64,000 nucleotides of DNA from Dillenia suffruticosa (taxonomy: Eukaryota > Streptophyta > Magnoliopsida > Dilleniales > Dilleniaceae), in contig JAVTVX010000010.1 in assembly GCA_033439265.1 (NCBI GenBank), positions 7,564,001 through 7,628,000 on the forward strand, in the 5' to 3' direction. Position 1 is the stretch's first letter. Each line of letters begins with the position of its first letter. The notes beneath the pieces were generated by a model that saw nothing but the letters and a program-made list of their open reading frames with translations, was not told where the DNA came from and made no database searches. A program made the translations under genes and the position numbers. Below, one piece after another: positions 36,501 through 47,624 of this stretch.

Positions 36501-38567
36501 TCTTTCTTACTTGTTAAGAAGAGCTCCTCTCCATCGGTATGGAAGGGCCAAAGAGAGTCCCCCAAATCAGCATCAAAAAGAGCAAAGAAAGCACACGGCA
36601 TAAATATATGCTGAGTAGTGTGTAATGCAAAATGATATAGCAAATGCAAAACAAAAGATCGTTAATTATCAAATCCCACTTAAGCAGGGAGCATGGGTAT
36701 ACCCATGCCCTATAGCATTTTTGCACAAAGTGGCTAGCCTGAAGGCTCAAACAAGGAACTGTACTTTTCAGTCCTGGACTGTACCATGGCACTAAAGCTA
36801 GGAACCTAAAAGACCAATAGCAACATATGCTTGCATAATCAATTTCATCGGTGTATTAATAACATTAGTGCTGCTATAAGAATGTAAGAGCAAAAGCTGC
36901 CTTCAACTGTTGGAATTACCTCCACCAATATGTCTACCCATGAGAGCAGCAGCAATCTTCCAATTATCTTGTCCAATCGACCTCATTGGCACCATAAAAA
37001 AGGCTACTACGGTTCCAACCGTAGTGGCAACTGCATCAAACAAAAGGGTTAAAAAAAAATCAGAAAGAAAAAACCCATACCAAGTAATCATGCTATCAAC
37101 AAATTTCTTTTCTAAATGTTAAGTTTTGGTACAACCCAAATACATAAAATAGAAAATTATTTTTTGTGCAAAGAAAAATATAGAAAAGAAAAGAAAATAG
37201 TGGGTAAAGAAACAAAATATTTAATGAGTAAGTATTGGGAAGTTGTTTGAGTTGTGTGCAAGTTTTGTACTCCTAAGGTCACGGTGTGACTCTTCACCAA
37301 GAGAGTTCATCAATTAGAAGGCATGACTCCAAGAAGAGGGTAGCCTGTGGTGGCTTATCAAGCTAAGGATGTGTGGCCCAAAATGAAGGGGGATTCTACA
37401 TCATGTTTAAGGATGCATGTCGACTGCTGGTAGCCTGGTAACTGCCCATGGGATTAGAGTGCTACCAAAAGATGTCGCTTATGTGGTATGATTATGAGTA
37501 GCATAGATTTGGGCGAGGGTGTAATTACGTTAAGGATAATGGCTATGGAGAGTGATTGCAAAGTTGATGATTGTTTACTTGTAATGGTTGATCCAATGGA
37601 ATGAATGAAAGGATGATAATCATAGATGTGAGCACATTGGCCGAACCATGTTAATTATTGTGTGTTTTGTCATAAATTTATTTCCACAGCACATGCATGA
37701 CATTTACGGTAGAACCAATTTTCCATAAGTTATACTTTTGATGAAAAAGTTTTATATTAAAACATGTTAAATCACTAGAGTTGTAGCATGTTGCCCTTTT
37801 GCAAATTTTCTGAAATTTTACAGAATTAGATACCATTTGTGTCTTAGTCCTAGAATAACAAGGAAAGAAAGAATATGTGACTGAATACACAAAGTAAAAA
37901 TGCTATTTATCACCACTGAGGCCAGGGGATAACTACTTCACTTCTATAAATAGAAACAATATAAAAGCAAGTAACAATGATAAAATTAATGTTAGATGGA
38001 CCAAAAAAATCATAGGCCAAATAAATTAAGTCCCACCTCTCAGCATTTTCTCATTCAATTCTTAATCAAATTTTTGTTTGAATTGATCAAAACATACTAA
38101 TAATACGATTAAAGATTGGTCAAACACATCACATATAATTTTATCCAAGATTTATCCGGTACATTTGGTACATCTAACATAATTTATAGGAAAAATAAAG
38201 AAATATTTCACCAGAAACATACAGCATAAATTAATGGAGAAACACTTGTAAGATTAAGACACACAAGTATGTGAAATTGGTCACTTAGAAGCTGACCTGA
38301 CCCAAGCAAGAAAGCCAAGAGCAGTGTGCCGGTTGACTGAATCACGCGACGCAGGTCTGCTCTAAACAACAAAAGTGGAACAGCCATTGGCAACAGAAAC
38401 TCCAAGACTATGGAATATGTAGGAGATTCACAAGAAATGATCCCCAAATTACTCGCCGCAAGTCCCACCAAAGTGCTCACCAATGCTCCACTTAATGTGC
38501 TTCCAAGCTTTGTCTTCTCCGACCTTCATTATCCAATAATTATCAACAAGTACAAACAAATGAGAGT

Positions 38568-38598
<31 letters not shown>

Positions 38599-38912
38599 TA
38601 CCAAATGCCAAAAGCGCCAGCAGAAAAGAGAGCAGTCCACATGCCCCATTGATCATGTGGGGATATAATTGGGAAGCTCAATTGGGACAAAGAAGATCGT
38701 ACGGTCACGGATCGAATTAAATTAGGATTCTTCGGGAAAACAATAGGCGATACAAGGCTCGGTTGATTTTGAGGTTTTTGGGAAGATAAATCACGAATAC
38801 AGATGGAGTTTGTTGTCCTTCTAAAGGCTGCGAATAAACTCCGTTGCGGTGGAGACGGGGAAGGTGAGAATAAGCGGACTGTGAATGGTGGTGTCTGCAA
38901 CATGGACGCCAT
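21583..38912 (-). CDS. DUF819 family membrane protein, copy B, 456 aa, six exons over 17.3 kb
   Basis: Exons read downward: 38912-38602, 38523-38297, 37030-36920, 23020-22865, 22250-22009 and 21906-21583. Lengths 311, 227, 111, 156, 242 and 324 give an unbroken 456-residue frame with GT-AG introns. Exons 2 to 5 have exactly the same lengths and phases as in copy A, so the two are tandem duplicates. The first about 80 residues are a Ser/Pro/Arg-rich, transit-peptide-like sequence with little similarity to copy A; the core is highly similar ([14 protein letters not shown] in exon 6). Intron 3 is 13.9 kb (23021-36919) and contains an Athila-like element and an RTE LINE. All exons lack stops, which suggests the gene is still under selection. 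The function of the family is unknown. Start chosen at the ATG directly after the (CT)n leader. Confidence 0.9.
22467..22622 (-). mobile_element. Short 5'-truncated RTE-type LINE tail in intron 4 of copy B
   Basis: Positions 22495-22550 carry (aac)n followed by cttaatcccaaaaa-tttggggtcggc. This is the same terminal signature as the 3' end of the LINE at 32.15 kb, in the same minus orientation. A 28-bp sequence, caagagatatgg...gggtgaatgaca, flanks it at 22467-22494 and about 22595-22622 with one mismatch. That is a long target duplication of the kind made by LINE insertion. Confidence 0.75.
22756..22813. repeat. 29-bp perfect-period tandem duplication
   Basis: Two head-to-tail 29-bp units beginning gaccccacaattgtac (22756-22784 and 22785-22813) differ by one base. 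They lie in intron 4 of DUF819 copy B. Confidence 0.85.
23069..24373 (+). repeat. 5' LTR of the Athila-like element
   Basis: The 1305-bp repeat aligns end to end with 30781-32082, with scattered substitutions. Similarity stops sharply at both ends, which defines the boundaries. Confidence 0.93.
24379..24396 (+). other. Primer-binding site, Asp-tRNA type (degraded)
   Basis: TGACGCCATTGCCAGGGA lies five bases after the LTR. It differs at a few positions from TGGCGCCGTTGCCGGGGA, the primer site typical of Athila/Tat elements. Confidence 0.8.
24445..26008 (+). pseudogene. gag of the Athila-like element, broken
   Basis: From an ATG at 24445 the frame soon meets a TAG near 24528. It then continues (24544 on) with a clear gag core: [14 protein letters not shown] and [14 protein letters not shown] frameshift near 24975 moves the rest ([14 protein letters not shown] near 25145) to another frame. 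A Lys/Glu/Ser-rich tail runs to 26008. This is the plant retrotransposon gag family found in Athila-like elements. Confidence 0.85.
26009..26729 (+). pseudogene. Aspartic protease of the Athila-like element
   Basis: The frame 26130-26729 contains [12 protein letters not shown], the plant-element version of the aspartic protease active site, and [11 protein letters not shown] near 26515. The fold is almost uninterrupted, but the frame is disconnected from gag and from the reverse transcriptase. Confidence 0.85.
26730..28420 (+). pseudogene. Reverse transcriptase and RNase H of the Athila-like element
   Basis: Pieces lie in several frames: 26684-27004, 27387-27665, 27669-28082 and 28251-28589. 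Motif [10 protein letters not shown] is intact (about 27618). In motif A the usual L-D-G-F-S reads L-N-G-F-S (about 27430), so the first catalytic aspartate is lost. RNase H is marked by [10 protein letters not shown] and L-I-A-D-H-L-S-R (28257-28400). Confidence 0.88.
28421..29779 (+). pseudogene. Integrase of the Athila-like element
   Basis: The zinc-finger region near 28670-28830 has the H...CDKCQ pattern. The core carries I-W-G-I-D-F-M, then I-I-S-D-Q-G-S-H-F (about 29060) and the Glu in [12 protein letters not shown]-terminal region follows (29300-29779). A stop lies near 29228 and another after 29569. Confidence 0.85.
29780..30780 (+). other. Untranslated 3' internal region of the Athila-like element
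   Basis: The stretch has no sustained frame. It contains a purine-rich tatggggggtt (30536-30546) after gaggacaatgtag, a sequence commonly seen near the 3' end of this lineage. Nothing recognisable as an envelope-like gene is present. Confidence 0.6.
30781..32082 (+). repeat. 3' LTR of the Athila-like element
   Basis: The 1302-bp partner of 23069-24373. It ends acaacccgtcca, followed by atatt, the probable right target duplication. Confidence 0.93.
32326..34284 (-). pseudogene. LINE reverse transcriptase, broken
   Basis: The 3' part (33096-32326, 256 codons) is open. It has the catalytic F-V-D-D-V-V-L-V, then [16 protein letters not shown] and R-W-F-R-H-V-Q-R-R, signatures of RTE reverse transcriptases. 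From 33100 to 34284 the expected upstream motifs are visible but split by stops and frame changes. The enzyme would copy element RNA directly at a nicked target. Confidence 0.88.
34285..35100 (-). pseudogene. LINE apurinic-type endonuclease domain
   Basis: A 271-codon frame contains C-L-Q-E-T-K-W (catalytic Glu), G-G-D-L-N-G-H-V-G (Asp/Asn), S-Q-I-D-F-F-L and T-Q-H-R (catalytic His). All key endonuclease residues are present, so this domain is well preserved. It is separated from the reverse transcriptase by stops. Confidence 0.88.
35401..36919. other. Remainder of intron 3, with AAT-triplet repeats
   Basis: Positions about 35500-35870 are a degenerate (AAT)n / (ATT)n low-complexity tract. 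A stretch that is pyrimidine-rich on the minus strand follows at about 35890-36190 and may be the LINE 5' UTR. The rest is ordinary intron. A long minus-strand frame at 35699-36292 is low-complexity and not believed to be a gene. Confidence 0.55.
38571..38599. repeat. (GA)n microsatellite abutting a splice donor
   Basis: On the minus strand the intron 1 donor of DUF819 copy B reads G|GTACTCTCTC..., so a (CT)n repeat starts three bases into the intron. The intron is only 78 bases long, close to the plant minimum. Confidence 0.9.
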
Positions 38913-38955
38913 GAGAGAGAGAGAGAGAGAGAGAGAGGGTGTGTGTGTGTGTGTG
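38913..38955. repeat. (CA)n(CT)n leader directly before the ATG of DUF819 copy B
   Basis: On the minus strand the start codon is immediately preceded by about 13 CT units and, before them, about 8 CA units. The tract would be the 3' end of the 5' UTR. CT-rich leaders are common near plant transcription starts. Confidence 0.85.
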
Positions 38956-39013
38956 TTGAGTGAGTGTGTTAACACAACCTTTTGATGACTGACTTGGGGT
39001 CATCAACTCAAGG

Positions 39014-42000
39014 TAGACATGAGCCCGGGCCGGTTTGGGCCCGAAAACCGGCCCGGATGGCCAAAAAAACCGGCCCGCGAACCGGCCTGATGATACAGTA
39101 ACTCGAACCGGGCAGAACCGGTACTGTAGCGGGCCGGGCCGGTTCAGGGCTTTTTGGAACCGGCCCGGCGGTTCCAATGGCTATACCCATTTTTTGAATT
39201 TTTTCCAATTTTACCTCTTCCAACAGATATAAAACGGATAGTTTTGAGATTATTTTGGTCCAAAAGATCAAAAATTTTCCTATAAATACCTTACACCCCA
39301 TTTTCAAAAATTTCACAACAAAATATTTCTCTCTCTCATATTCTCTCAATATTACTACATTTTCTCAATTTTCATTATTATTTCCATTATCATTTCCTTT
39401 TCACCATTTTTTTAATTCTATATACCATTTTCTATACCATTTTCACAAATTTCTACACCATTTCCACCAATTTCTACACTATTTCCATTATTATTTCTAC
39501 CATTATTTTTACTAAACACATTATCATTTCCTTTTCACCATTGTTTAAATTCTTCATACCATTTCTATCAATTTCTATACCATTTCCATTATTATTTCCA
39601 CCATTATCATTTTCATTATCCTTTTCACAATTTTTATATTCTAAAGTTTTGTGAAACCCATTTATTCAATATGCAACGGCATAGCATGTTTAGGAAAGTT
39701 TTATCTGGGGACAATTAAATGTCAAAAGAAAGAGATACTTAAACGATGACAAAAGACGAGCTCCACCTCTTACCTAGAAACTTTCCTGCTACTCTTGCTA
39801 TAGAATGGTCTGGGTGGAGAAGAAAGGATTACAAATTTTCCACGACCTTCAACATTGATGAAGATTTGACAAAATTTCAAAATTGAGAGCTCAAATTCAA
39901 GGTTTTGTAAAAAACAACTGTGATATCCGTTAAATCGGTACATTTAATTTTTTTACATATTTATTTTCTTGCATTTACATTACATTTATATTACTTTTTT
40001 TAAAAAAAATTAAATTTAAATTTTTTTAAAAAAAAAAATTAATCTTAAATTTCATTTTAAAAATTTAATTATATATTTAATTTTAAAAATTTATTCTTAA
40101 ATTTTTAATAAAATGCCCGGAACACATCTTTACATTTTCTCAACAATCTCCTATGCCTCTATTTTTTTTCAAAATGAAATTTTCGATAATATAAATATTG
40201 AAACTCTTTTCGAAAAAATTAAACTTAATAATATAAAATCTAATACAATACGAACTAAAAAAGATGATATTAATATATGGACATTTTTTTAGAAAAAATA
40301 TTAAAAACAAAAAGCAATTGATAAAATTTGTCATCAAAAATATAAATTTTTGAAGGGTTGGGGGTAGGCACACTTAGAAAACACTTAATTAATAATCATC
40401 TAGATAAATTACCACAAATAAGATAAACACAGATTGGTACAGGAGAATGTAATATAACTTGTACATTTAAATATAATTCGGATAAAAAAATTGGACAAAT
40501 AGAATGGTTAGCAAGAAAAGAATTACCACTTAGTATAGTTGCATGTCCCGTATTTGAAAAATATATACAAAAATATTTACAACCCGCTTATAAAAAAGTA
40601 GTAGAAGATCCGGTAGGAGGAGATCATTAGATAGATATCAAGAATTAAAAAATGATATAATTACACAATTTATGACTAGTGATTGTAAATTTTCATTAAA
40701 TTCGGATAGTTGAAAAAATGAATATAAAAAAAAATATTATATTGCAGTAACATGTCATTGAATAAATAATTCATGGTTTTTAGAAAAAAAATTTTAGCTT
40801 TTCAACGTTGAGAATTTCCACATTCCGGTACACATATAATTAAAATAATTTCAAATGTTGTTTATGATTATAGAATAAATGATAAAATTTTTTCTATTTT
40901 ATTTGATAATATTTCGACTAATACAACCGTAGTTAATAGTTTAAAAAATTCTTTAAACACAATTTTAAATGAAACTTTTTTTCATATTAGATGAACATGC
41001 TGTATAACTAATTTATGTGTTAAGGAGGGTTTAACAATGGGAGAATTATTTTTAAAACATATTCGGGATTTAATTCATCAAATAAGAAATTTTTCTGCAA
41101 AAACCCAAAAAATTAGACAATTATGTTTGTTACATAATAAAAAATATAAAAAAATTAAAATAAAATGTGACATTAGGTGAAATTCAACATATGACATGTT
41201 ATAAGGTGTATTTTTTAAAAAAAATATTTTAATTGAATTTACAAATTCAAATTACGAATATGGTTTTATCGATAATAACGGTTTCGATTTTGCATCTACA
41301 CTTATTAAATTATTGAAAATCTTTTATTTATGTACAAATTTATTATCCGGATATTATTATCCAACTACTCATTTAATATTACCAAATTTTTGTAAAATTA
41401 TTTATGTATTTAATGAATTTGAAAATGAATAAAAATTTGGTGAAATTGTTTTTTCTATAAAAACAAAAATTTTAAAATATTATAAAAAAATTCTAATTTT
41501 ATATTTAGTTGCAAGTGCATTAGTTCCACGTGTTAAAGTTGAAGGTACTAAAATGTTAATTGATTGTTTTGTACAAAATTTTCCATCAGAAACGTCTATT
41601 AACCCACACTTTTTAAAATAAAAAACATTTTTTACTTTACAAACAATATTTGAACCATATGAAAAGGAAAAAAATAATTTAAATACTAATAATGTAGGTA
41701 GTAGTAGTAGTAATACCACTCAATTATTTTCATTTTCATTTAATCCCTTATACATATTAGGAAAAAAAACAAAAAATTTCGTTATCATTTAATAAATTAT
41801 TTTTATATAAAAAATATCTACATTAAAAGGTTTTGATAATACTGATTTATATGATATATTAAGTTGGTGGAAAAATAATTTATCGTATTATCCAATTTTG
41901 GTCCAAATGGTTAAAGATGTACTAACCCCTCCGGTATCCACAGTACCATCGGAAAGTGCTTTTATTGCAGGTGGTCGAGTGTTAACCGAGAAATATACAA

Positions 42001-42413
42001 ATTTAGCGGACGAGACTTTAAAAATCTTAATTTGCATTAAAAATTGGAAAGATATAGAAAAAATAATGCAAAGAATCATGAGACAAAATTAATAAATAAA
42101 TCATTACAAGAAAATAAAAAACAAAACAACAACTAAATTAAAAAAAAATGGAGTTACAAAAATAAAATAAAATAAAAAAATAGAGTTAAAAAAAGTTAAA
42201 AAAAAAATCGAGCAAAACCGGGGCCGGCCCGGTGTGAACCGGCCCGACGGTTCCGGTTCAGTGGGCCGGGCCGGTTCAAATTTACATAAAATTTGGAACC
42301 AGCCCGGTCTAGCCCGGACTGGCCTAGGAACCGCAACCAGCCCGGCCCGCGGTTCCGGGAACCGGCCTTGAACCGGATCGGAACTGGCCCGGCCCGGCTT
42401 GGTTCCATGACTA
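39014..42413 (+). mobile_element. hAT-family DNA transposon, decayed
   Basis: The 3.4-kb element starts TAGACATGAGCCCGGGCCGG and ends ...CCATGACTA, imperfect inverted ends. A perfect 8-bp target duplication ACTCAAGG lies at 39006-39013 and 42414-42421. Both ends carry clusters of CCGGCCCG-type motifs (39024-39180 and 42220-42400), while the interior is very AT-rich. The interior encodes remnants of a hAT transposase, including the C-terminal dimerisation domain. The insertion lies 101 bp from the start codon of DUF819 copy B. Confidence 0.92.
39720..42092 (+). pseudogene. hAT transposase remnant
   Basis: The best-preserved part is 41860-42092, with Y-P-I-L-V-Q-M-V-K-D-V-L, V-S-T-V-P-S-E-S-A-F and G-G-R-V-L. 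This is the hAT dimerisation domain that holds transposase multimers together. Upstream (40440-41760) the reading continues in fragments with many stops; a segment near 40500-40600 (L-P-L-S-I-V-A-C-P-V-F) resembles the central region. No complete frame exists. Confidence 0.82.
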
Positions 42414-42421
42414 ACTCAAGG

Positions 42422-45400
42422 CCGGGGATGTTATCACTCGAGTGAGTTGGGTGATATGGATACCCAAGTTCAATAGTGTTGGTCCAGTAAGATTGAGTTT
42501 GGGTTTGAGTTTGAGTTTGAATTTGGGATTGAGTTTGAGCCGGACGAGTTTGTAATTTTTGAATTCGAGTTTGCCTCAAAATATTATCAAACAGTGTCAC
42601 AGAGGTATCACGATGTTGATTAAATTATATTTTCTCTTAATTAATCAATCTTGAGTAATATATATTTATAAACGTAATTTTATATATATAAATTATTTTT
42701 AAAAATATAATTAATTGATCTCAGATAATGTGACAAGTCTTTGAGCTCAACATAGCATGGGCTCTAACTCGAGCTCGATGTCGAACTAGTCGAGGTTGAG
42801 CTCAATCTGACTGAACTCGAGTCAAGTTTTGACTAAACCCGTGACACTACATGACTCTCATAACACTCTGCTCAAAGACTAATGAAATAATAACATGTGC
42901 ATGGACGGGTGAGTTTCCTTTGGGAGTTATTCCATGTGGAATTTATAAAGAATTAGCAAACAAATTAATGTTAAGAAATTAGAATTCAAAAATACGTTAA
43001 ATATTTGTTTCGAATCAATATAGGAAGAGAAAGAACAATTAAGATTTCAACCGTATAAAATAGAAGATTGAACCTTGAGTCAATGATCAAAGGATATTGC
43101 GAAAAAACGAGTCAAAATTTAAGATCAACATTGAGTCAAAAGTCGGTTCACAAAAATGAATCAAGATATCCAAATGTTAACACAGACTTACATCACCCCA
43201 AGTGAAGGGGAATTAACAAATATTAGATAAACAAGTTAGTTGAAAATTCAAAATTTTAAAATTATCGATTTTTAAATTGATTGATTATTACATACTGCTG
43301 GTGCTTGAAACACATGTGAATATCAACTATATGCAAAAATACACTCACAAAGATGGACAAAGGGGTGCTGTTTAATACTCACTCCCGGGAGATTTCCCGT
43401 TTTTTCAAAAGAAAAATATATATATTATTTTATTTTCACCACCGGTATTCAGATTTTATTTTTTAATTCGGTTCGAGTACTGAGCCTATTTCAGGGATTA
43501 GCTCTCCCAAATCATTTTTCACTATTCCTAAATCTCGAACTCGAAACATCTGATTAAAAGGGTAGAGAGCTCTTGATCATTCAACCCAAAAAAGTTTGGT
43601 AGAAAAATATGTATTCATTAGCCGATACAAACTATTTAATTACTTGATTTGGGCATAGATTTCAGATACACTTATTTATATATATAGTTATTAATTATAA
43701 TTTGTAAGTGAAAGTATATTTTAATATTAGAATTTAGTTTCTCAATTTTTCAAAAAAAAAAAAAAGTGCTTTGAAACTAAAATTGAAGTATATTCATTCC
43801 TGATTTGGGCGTAAATTTGCAATATTTTTAAACTAAAAAAAAAAAAAACTCATTAAGATGATTTTAAATAATTTAAAAATATAATGATTTATTAATTTAG
43901 AAAATTAAGGTAAAAATAATAAAATTTATTTTTATTATCCTAAATTTGTTTTTCTCTTATTTTTGAAAAAAAAATAGAATTATTACAAAGTTCGTCAATC
44001 AAATTGAAGTTAGAGATTTCAAGGGGATTTCAAAAAGCAGAGCAGAGGTTTAGAAAGGATGAAGAACAATGGTCAAGGTAAGGTCGAGAGGTTTGGAAAT
44101 AATGATGAACGAGAATTTTCCCTCTTAATTATTTGATGGCAGCATTGAATTAAAAAAAAAAAAAACGACCACCACCAAGGGCAATTAACACCATTATTTG
44201 ATGTATAGTATAATTCTAGTCTAAATTTACGATGATTTTGTAATTTTTTCTTAAAAGTCAACCCAAGTTTGCCTCATATCTTGATTCATGTGGCATAAAA
44301 TCAGTTTGAATTAAACTTAAATAATTTATAAATATAATATAAAGTGTGGTTAAAATGAACTTATTAAAGTTATATTAGGCCACACTCTTGCAATGTTAAT
44401 AACTAAGTTTAAATAAGTTTTCTGAGTAATAGTTGATCAAATAGTTTGACACTGATACTTTTTAAATAAAAATTCAAATTTAAATCTTGTGTACAAAAAA
44501 AATATATATCGGAAGAATTTTATTTTTTAAAAATCTAATCTGATTTGAATTGAATTTAGTCAGTTTTAATTTAATTATCAGTTATCGATGGTTATATAAA
44601 AAAAAATAAACAAACTAATTATCGATTTGGCGAAAAGTGTGGGGATTTTAAAAAATAAAAGGTAGAAAGGACTTAGGAATTCAAATTAGGCTTTTTTGAA
44701 ATATTTGGCATGCGCTAATCGATATTTTATTTGGGGAGCTAAACTTTGAGCTCACTTTTAAAATAATGTAAAAATATCACCCGGAGTATTAGTATCAAGT
44801 TGCCTTGCCTATACTCAAATTTAAGATTAAAGCAATTTCAAACTATTTTTGATTTATTCCTAACTATATAACTATTTTAATACTAATGTACAATCAATGA
44901 GATGGGTATAATGTTATGTAATTATTAAATATTGATTATTGTAATTTGTAATTATGTTGATATAATAAATAAAAAATAAACTTACCAATTCCAAAAAGAA
45001 AAAAACGATGATATCTTTTTATAATTTAAGCTTAATTATTGCAAGCGATAGAATAAATAAGAAACAAAAGAAAATAAATGAGAAAACAAGGAAGGAGCGA
45101 TAATACGATAACATATCATTATTTAAGACAAGAGAGTAATTTGATGGATAAAAGTTAATTAATTAAGAGAAATGAGATAAAAATATATATATATTTATTT
45201 TTTAATTTTTAATGTTTAAAATCTAAATTAAAAAATAATCAAATCCAGTGTGGTTTGATTCGATATTAGTTTCAAACTTGAATATTGATTAATAAGAAAA
45301 AATTCAAAAATTCTCTTCAATTTGCATTGCCTTGCAATTATTATGAGGCCAGGTGTCGCAAAAAATAATGTAGGTGATGCTGCCATATAGGTTTTGCAAG

Positions 45401-47480
45401 AGTTTGAATTTGAATTTTTCTTTCTTGTCTTTCCCGGCAATACATACATAACTCTGTTAATACCGATGTGGGTTACCTTAATTAAATATCGGTCTCTCAT
45501 ATATTGGAACGTTTTTTATTGAGAGACCTATCTTCTGAAATGAATCACTGTAACGGTCGATCCGGATTAATAGAGATGAAATTTCAAAAATCAGACAGTA
45601 TCCAAAACATGATACCAAAAAGAAAATACCAAACTCCCACCCTTCTCTATAAACATAAAAGCAAACTGGTTCTGTAAGCTATTTTTTCGTTTTATATATA
45701 TATATATATAAATTAATACTTAGAATCATATCTCGATTAATTCATTTTAATATTCTCATACTTAATTTAGAGAAAAACTCTTCCAACATAATTTTTAAAA
45801 TTTTTAAATTTTGAATAAGACTTAATTAAAAGTTTTAATACCTTTATTTACTAAATTAATTATCCATGATACCGATTTTGCAAGCTTGCAAGGCAAAATG
45901 GGGCACCATATCGGTAGTCCCGGTGCCTACAAATGTGGTTTATATAAAACACTCGTGCACGCGTCTGATGCAATTTGCATTTGCCATCAGAAGACAGATG
46001 TCCACCCAGCCATTTTCTCATCTGGGTGATGCCAGAAATGGATAAAATTTCGATTCTGAACCGAAACCAATCAAGAGAATATTTATAGTAATTAAAGTTC
46101 TATAATGTCTCCATTTATCGAATTTTATTATTTTAATTATTAGTTTATGAAATCGATGTGTGCCAAGAGCTTAATCAGCTTAAATACCAACGAATCTACC
46201 TTAAAAGATAAAAACCTAATTAAGATTCAGATAAAATAATATATTTTTATTAATAATTAAACGTTGAATAATAGAAAATCTTAAAAGAGGTTATATAGTC
46301 TAAAAACTTCAACATAAATTGGGACATTAACAGTAAAACCAAACCACACCTATACTAAAGTTTGAAGAACCTTCATGGACTAAATAAAATCAAAAACAAA
46401 TAATCAATAGAAAACCAAAAATCAAAATAAAAAATAAAAAATAATTTGTCTCAGAGCCCTGCGACTTTTTGAAGGCGCTGCGAGTTCTGCAGAGATTAAA
46501 AGGTTGTCCCGCAGTCCCACCACTGATATATTAAATTATTTTTTTATTAATTCGGTATAAATATTTACGACATTTTATTTAAAAATAATTTTTTAATATA
46601 ATTTTTTTAAATTTAAATTTAAATTAATAGATATAATATTTTATTCTATTATGTATATTGATATGTAATAATGTTATTCAATGTAAACGGAAAGCCATTG
46701 TCATGGACAGTAGGGCAAGTGCAATACAGCCACTTCGATAAGATAATGAAAGATATTACATTATTCTATTAAGAAATTTAAATATTCAAATGAGATGGGT
46801 GGTGCAATCCAAAAGTCACTACGCACGTGGGAGTCGGTGTCTCACAAAATGAGAATCGGATTTTGGTTGACATTTTAGGACCCATCAGGAGGGATCCAGC
46901 AATTGGACGATGAGGAATCACATAAGATGTACACTGCAATTCCCACTTTCAAGTGGGAGAAAATCAATCGCCCGCGCCCCCATCTATTTTTCTATTGTTC
47001 CATGTCAAGTGAAATTCACAAGTGGAGAAATTTTATAAAGGTAGAAATATTTATAGTAATATTCAGATTAGAATAATAAAGATGGGTAATTTTTTTTTTT
47101 ATAGTATATTGAAAGAAAAAGAGTTAAAGGATAATTACAATATTATTAAAAGTAGTAATTAAGATTCTCTCTTTCTATCAGATAAAAAAGGCCTGAATAT
47201 TAATTGGATTACTTAATTCTACCTAATTTATATATATATCAAATAGTGTACATTTTGATGATGATGATAATGGCCATGGATTGCCTGTTGTAGTATAATT
47301 GTTCTTTTTATTATTACGTGACATATGAATTCTCCATGAAAATACTGCCAAATTTCCTTTCTAACAAAGCCAAACGGGACAAAAATGGGTAAACATTACA
47401 TCATTAAAACATGCAGCTCCAACATGTTAGCTTCTGCTATTTATCAAAGACAAACCCCACAGCTGTAAATTCACAAGCAC
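42422..47480. other. AT-rich intergenic region
   Basis: No gene, tRNA or coding fragment was recognised in about 5 kb. Homopolymer and dinucleotide tracts occur, for example (AT)n near 45693-45712. The last few hundred bases are the presumed promoter of the receptor kinase. Confidence 0.6.
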
Positions 47481-47624
47481 GTGCCATTTCTCCTTTCTTT
47501 GCCACAATCTCATCCATTTAGTCGTTTGGGCTGTCTTCACTTAAAAGCCCTTTATAGCACCTTCCTCCCCCCCTCCAATCTCTCTCCTCTTCAAACCCCT
47601 TCATTTCCATCAATTGATACCCAA

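Noticed and set aside
47481..47624. N-terminal extension of the receptor kinase to the ATG at 47481
   Set aside because: The 48 extra residues precede a complete signal peptide that starts at the ATG at 47625, so the downstream start is preferred.
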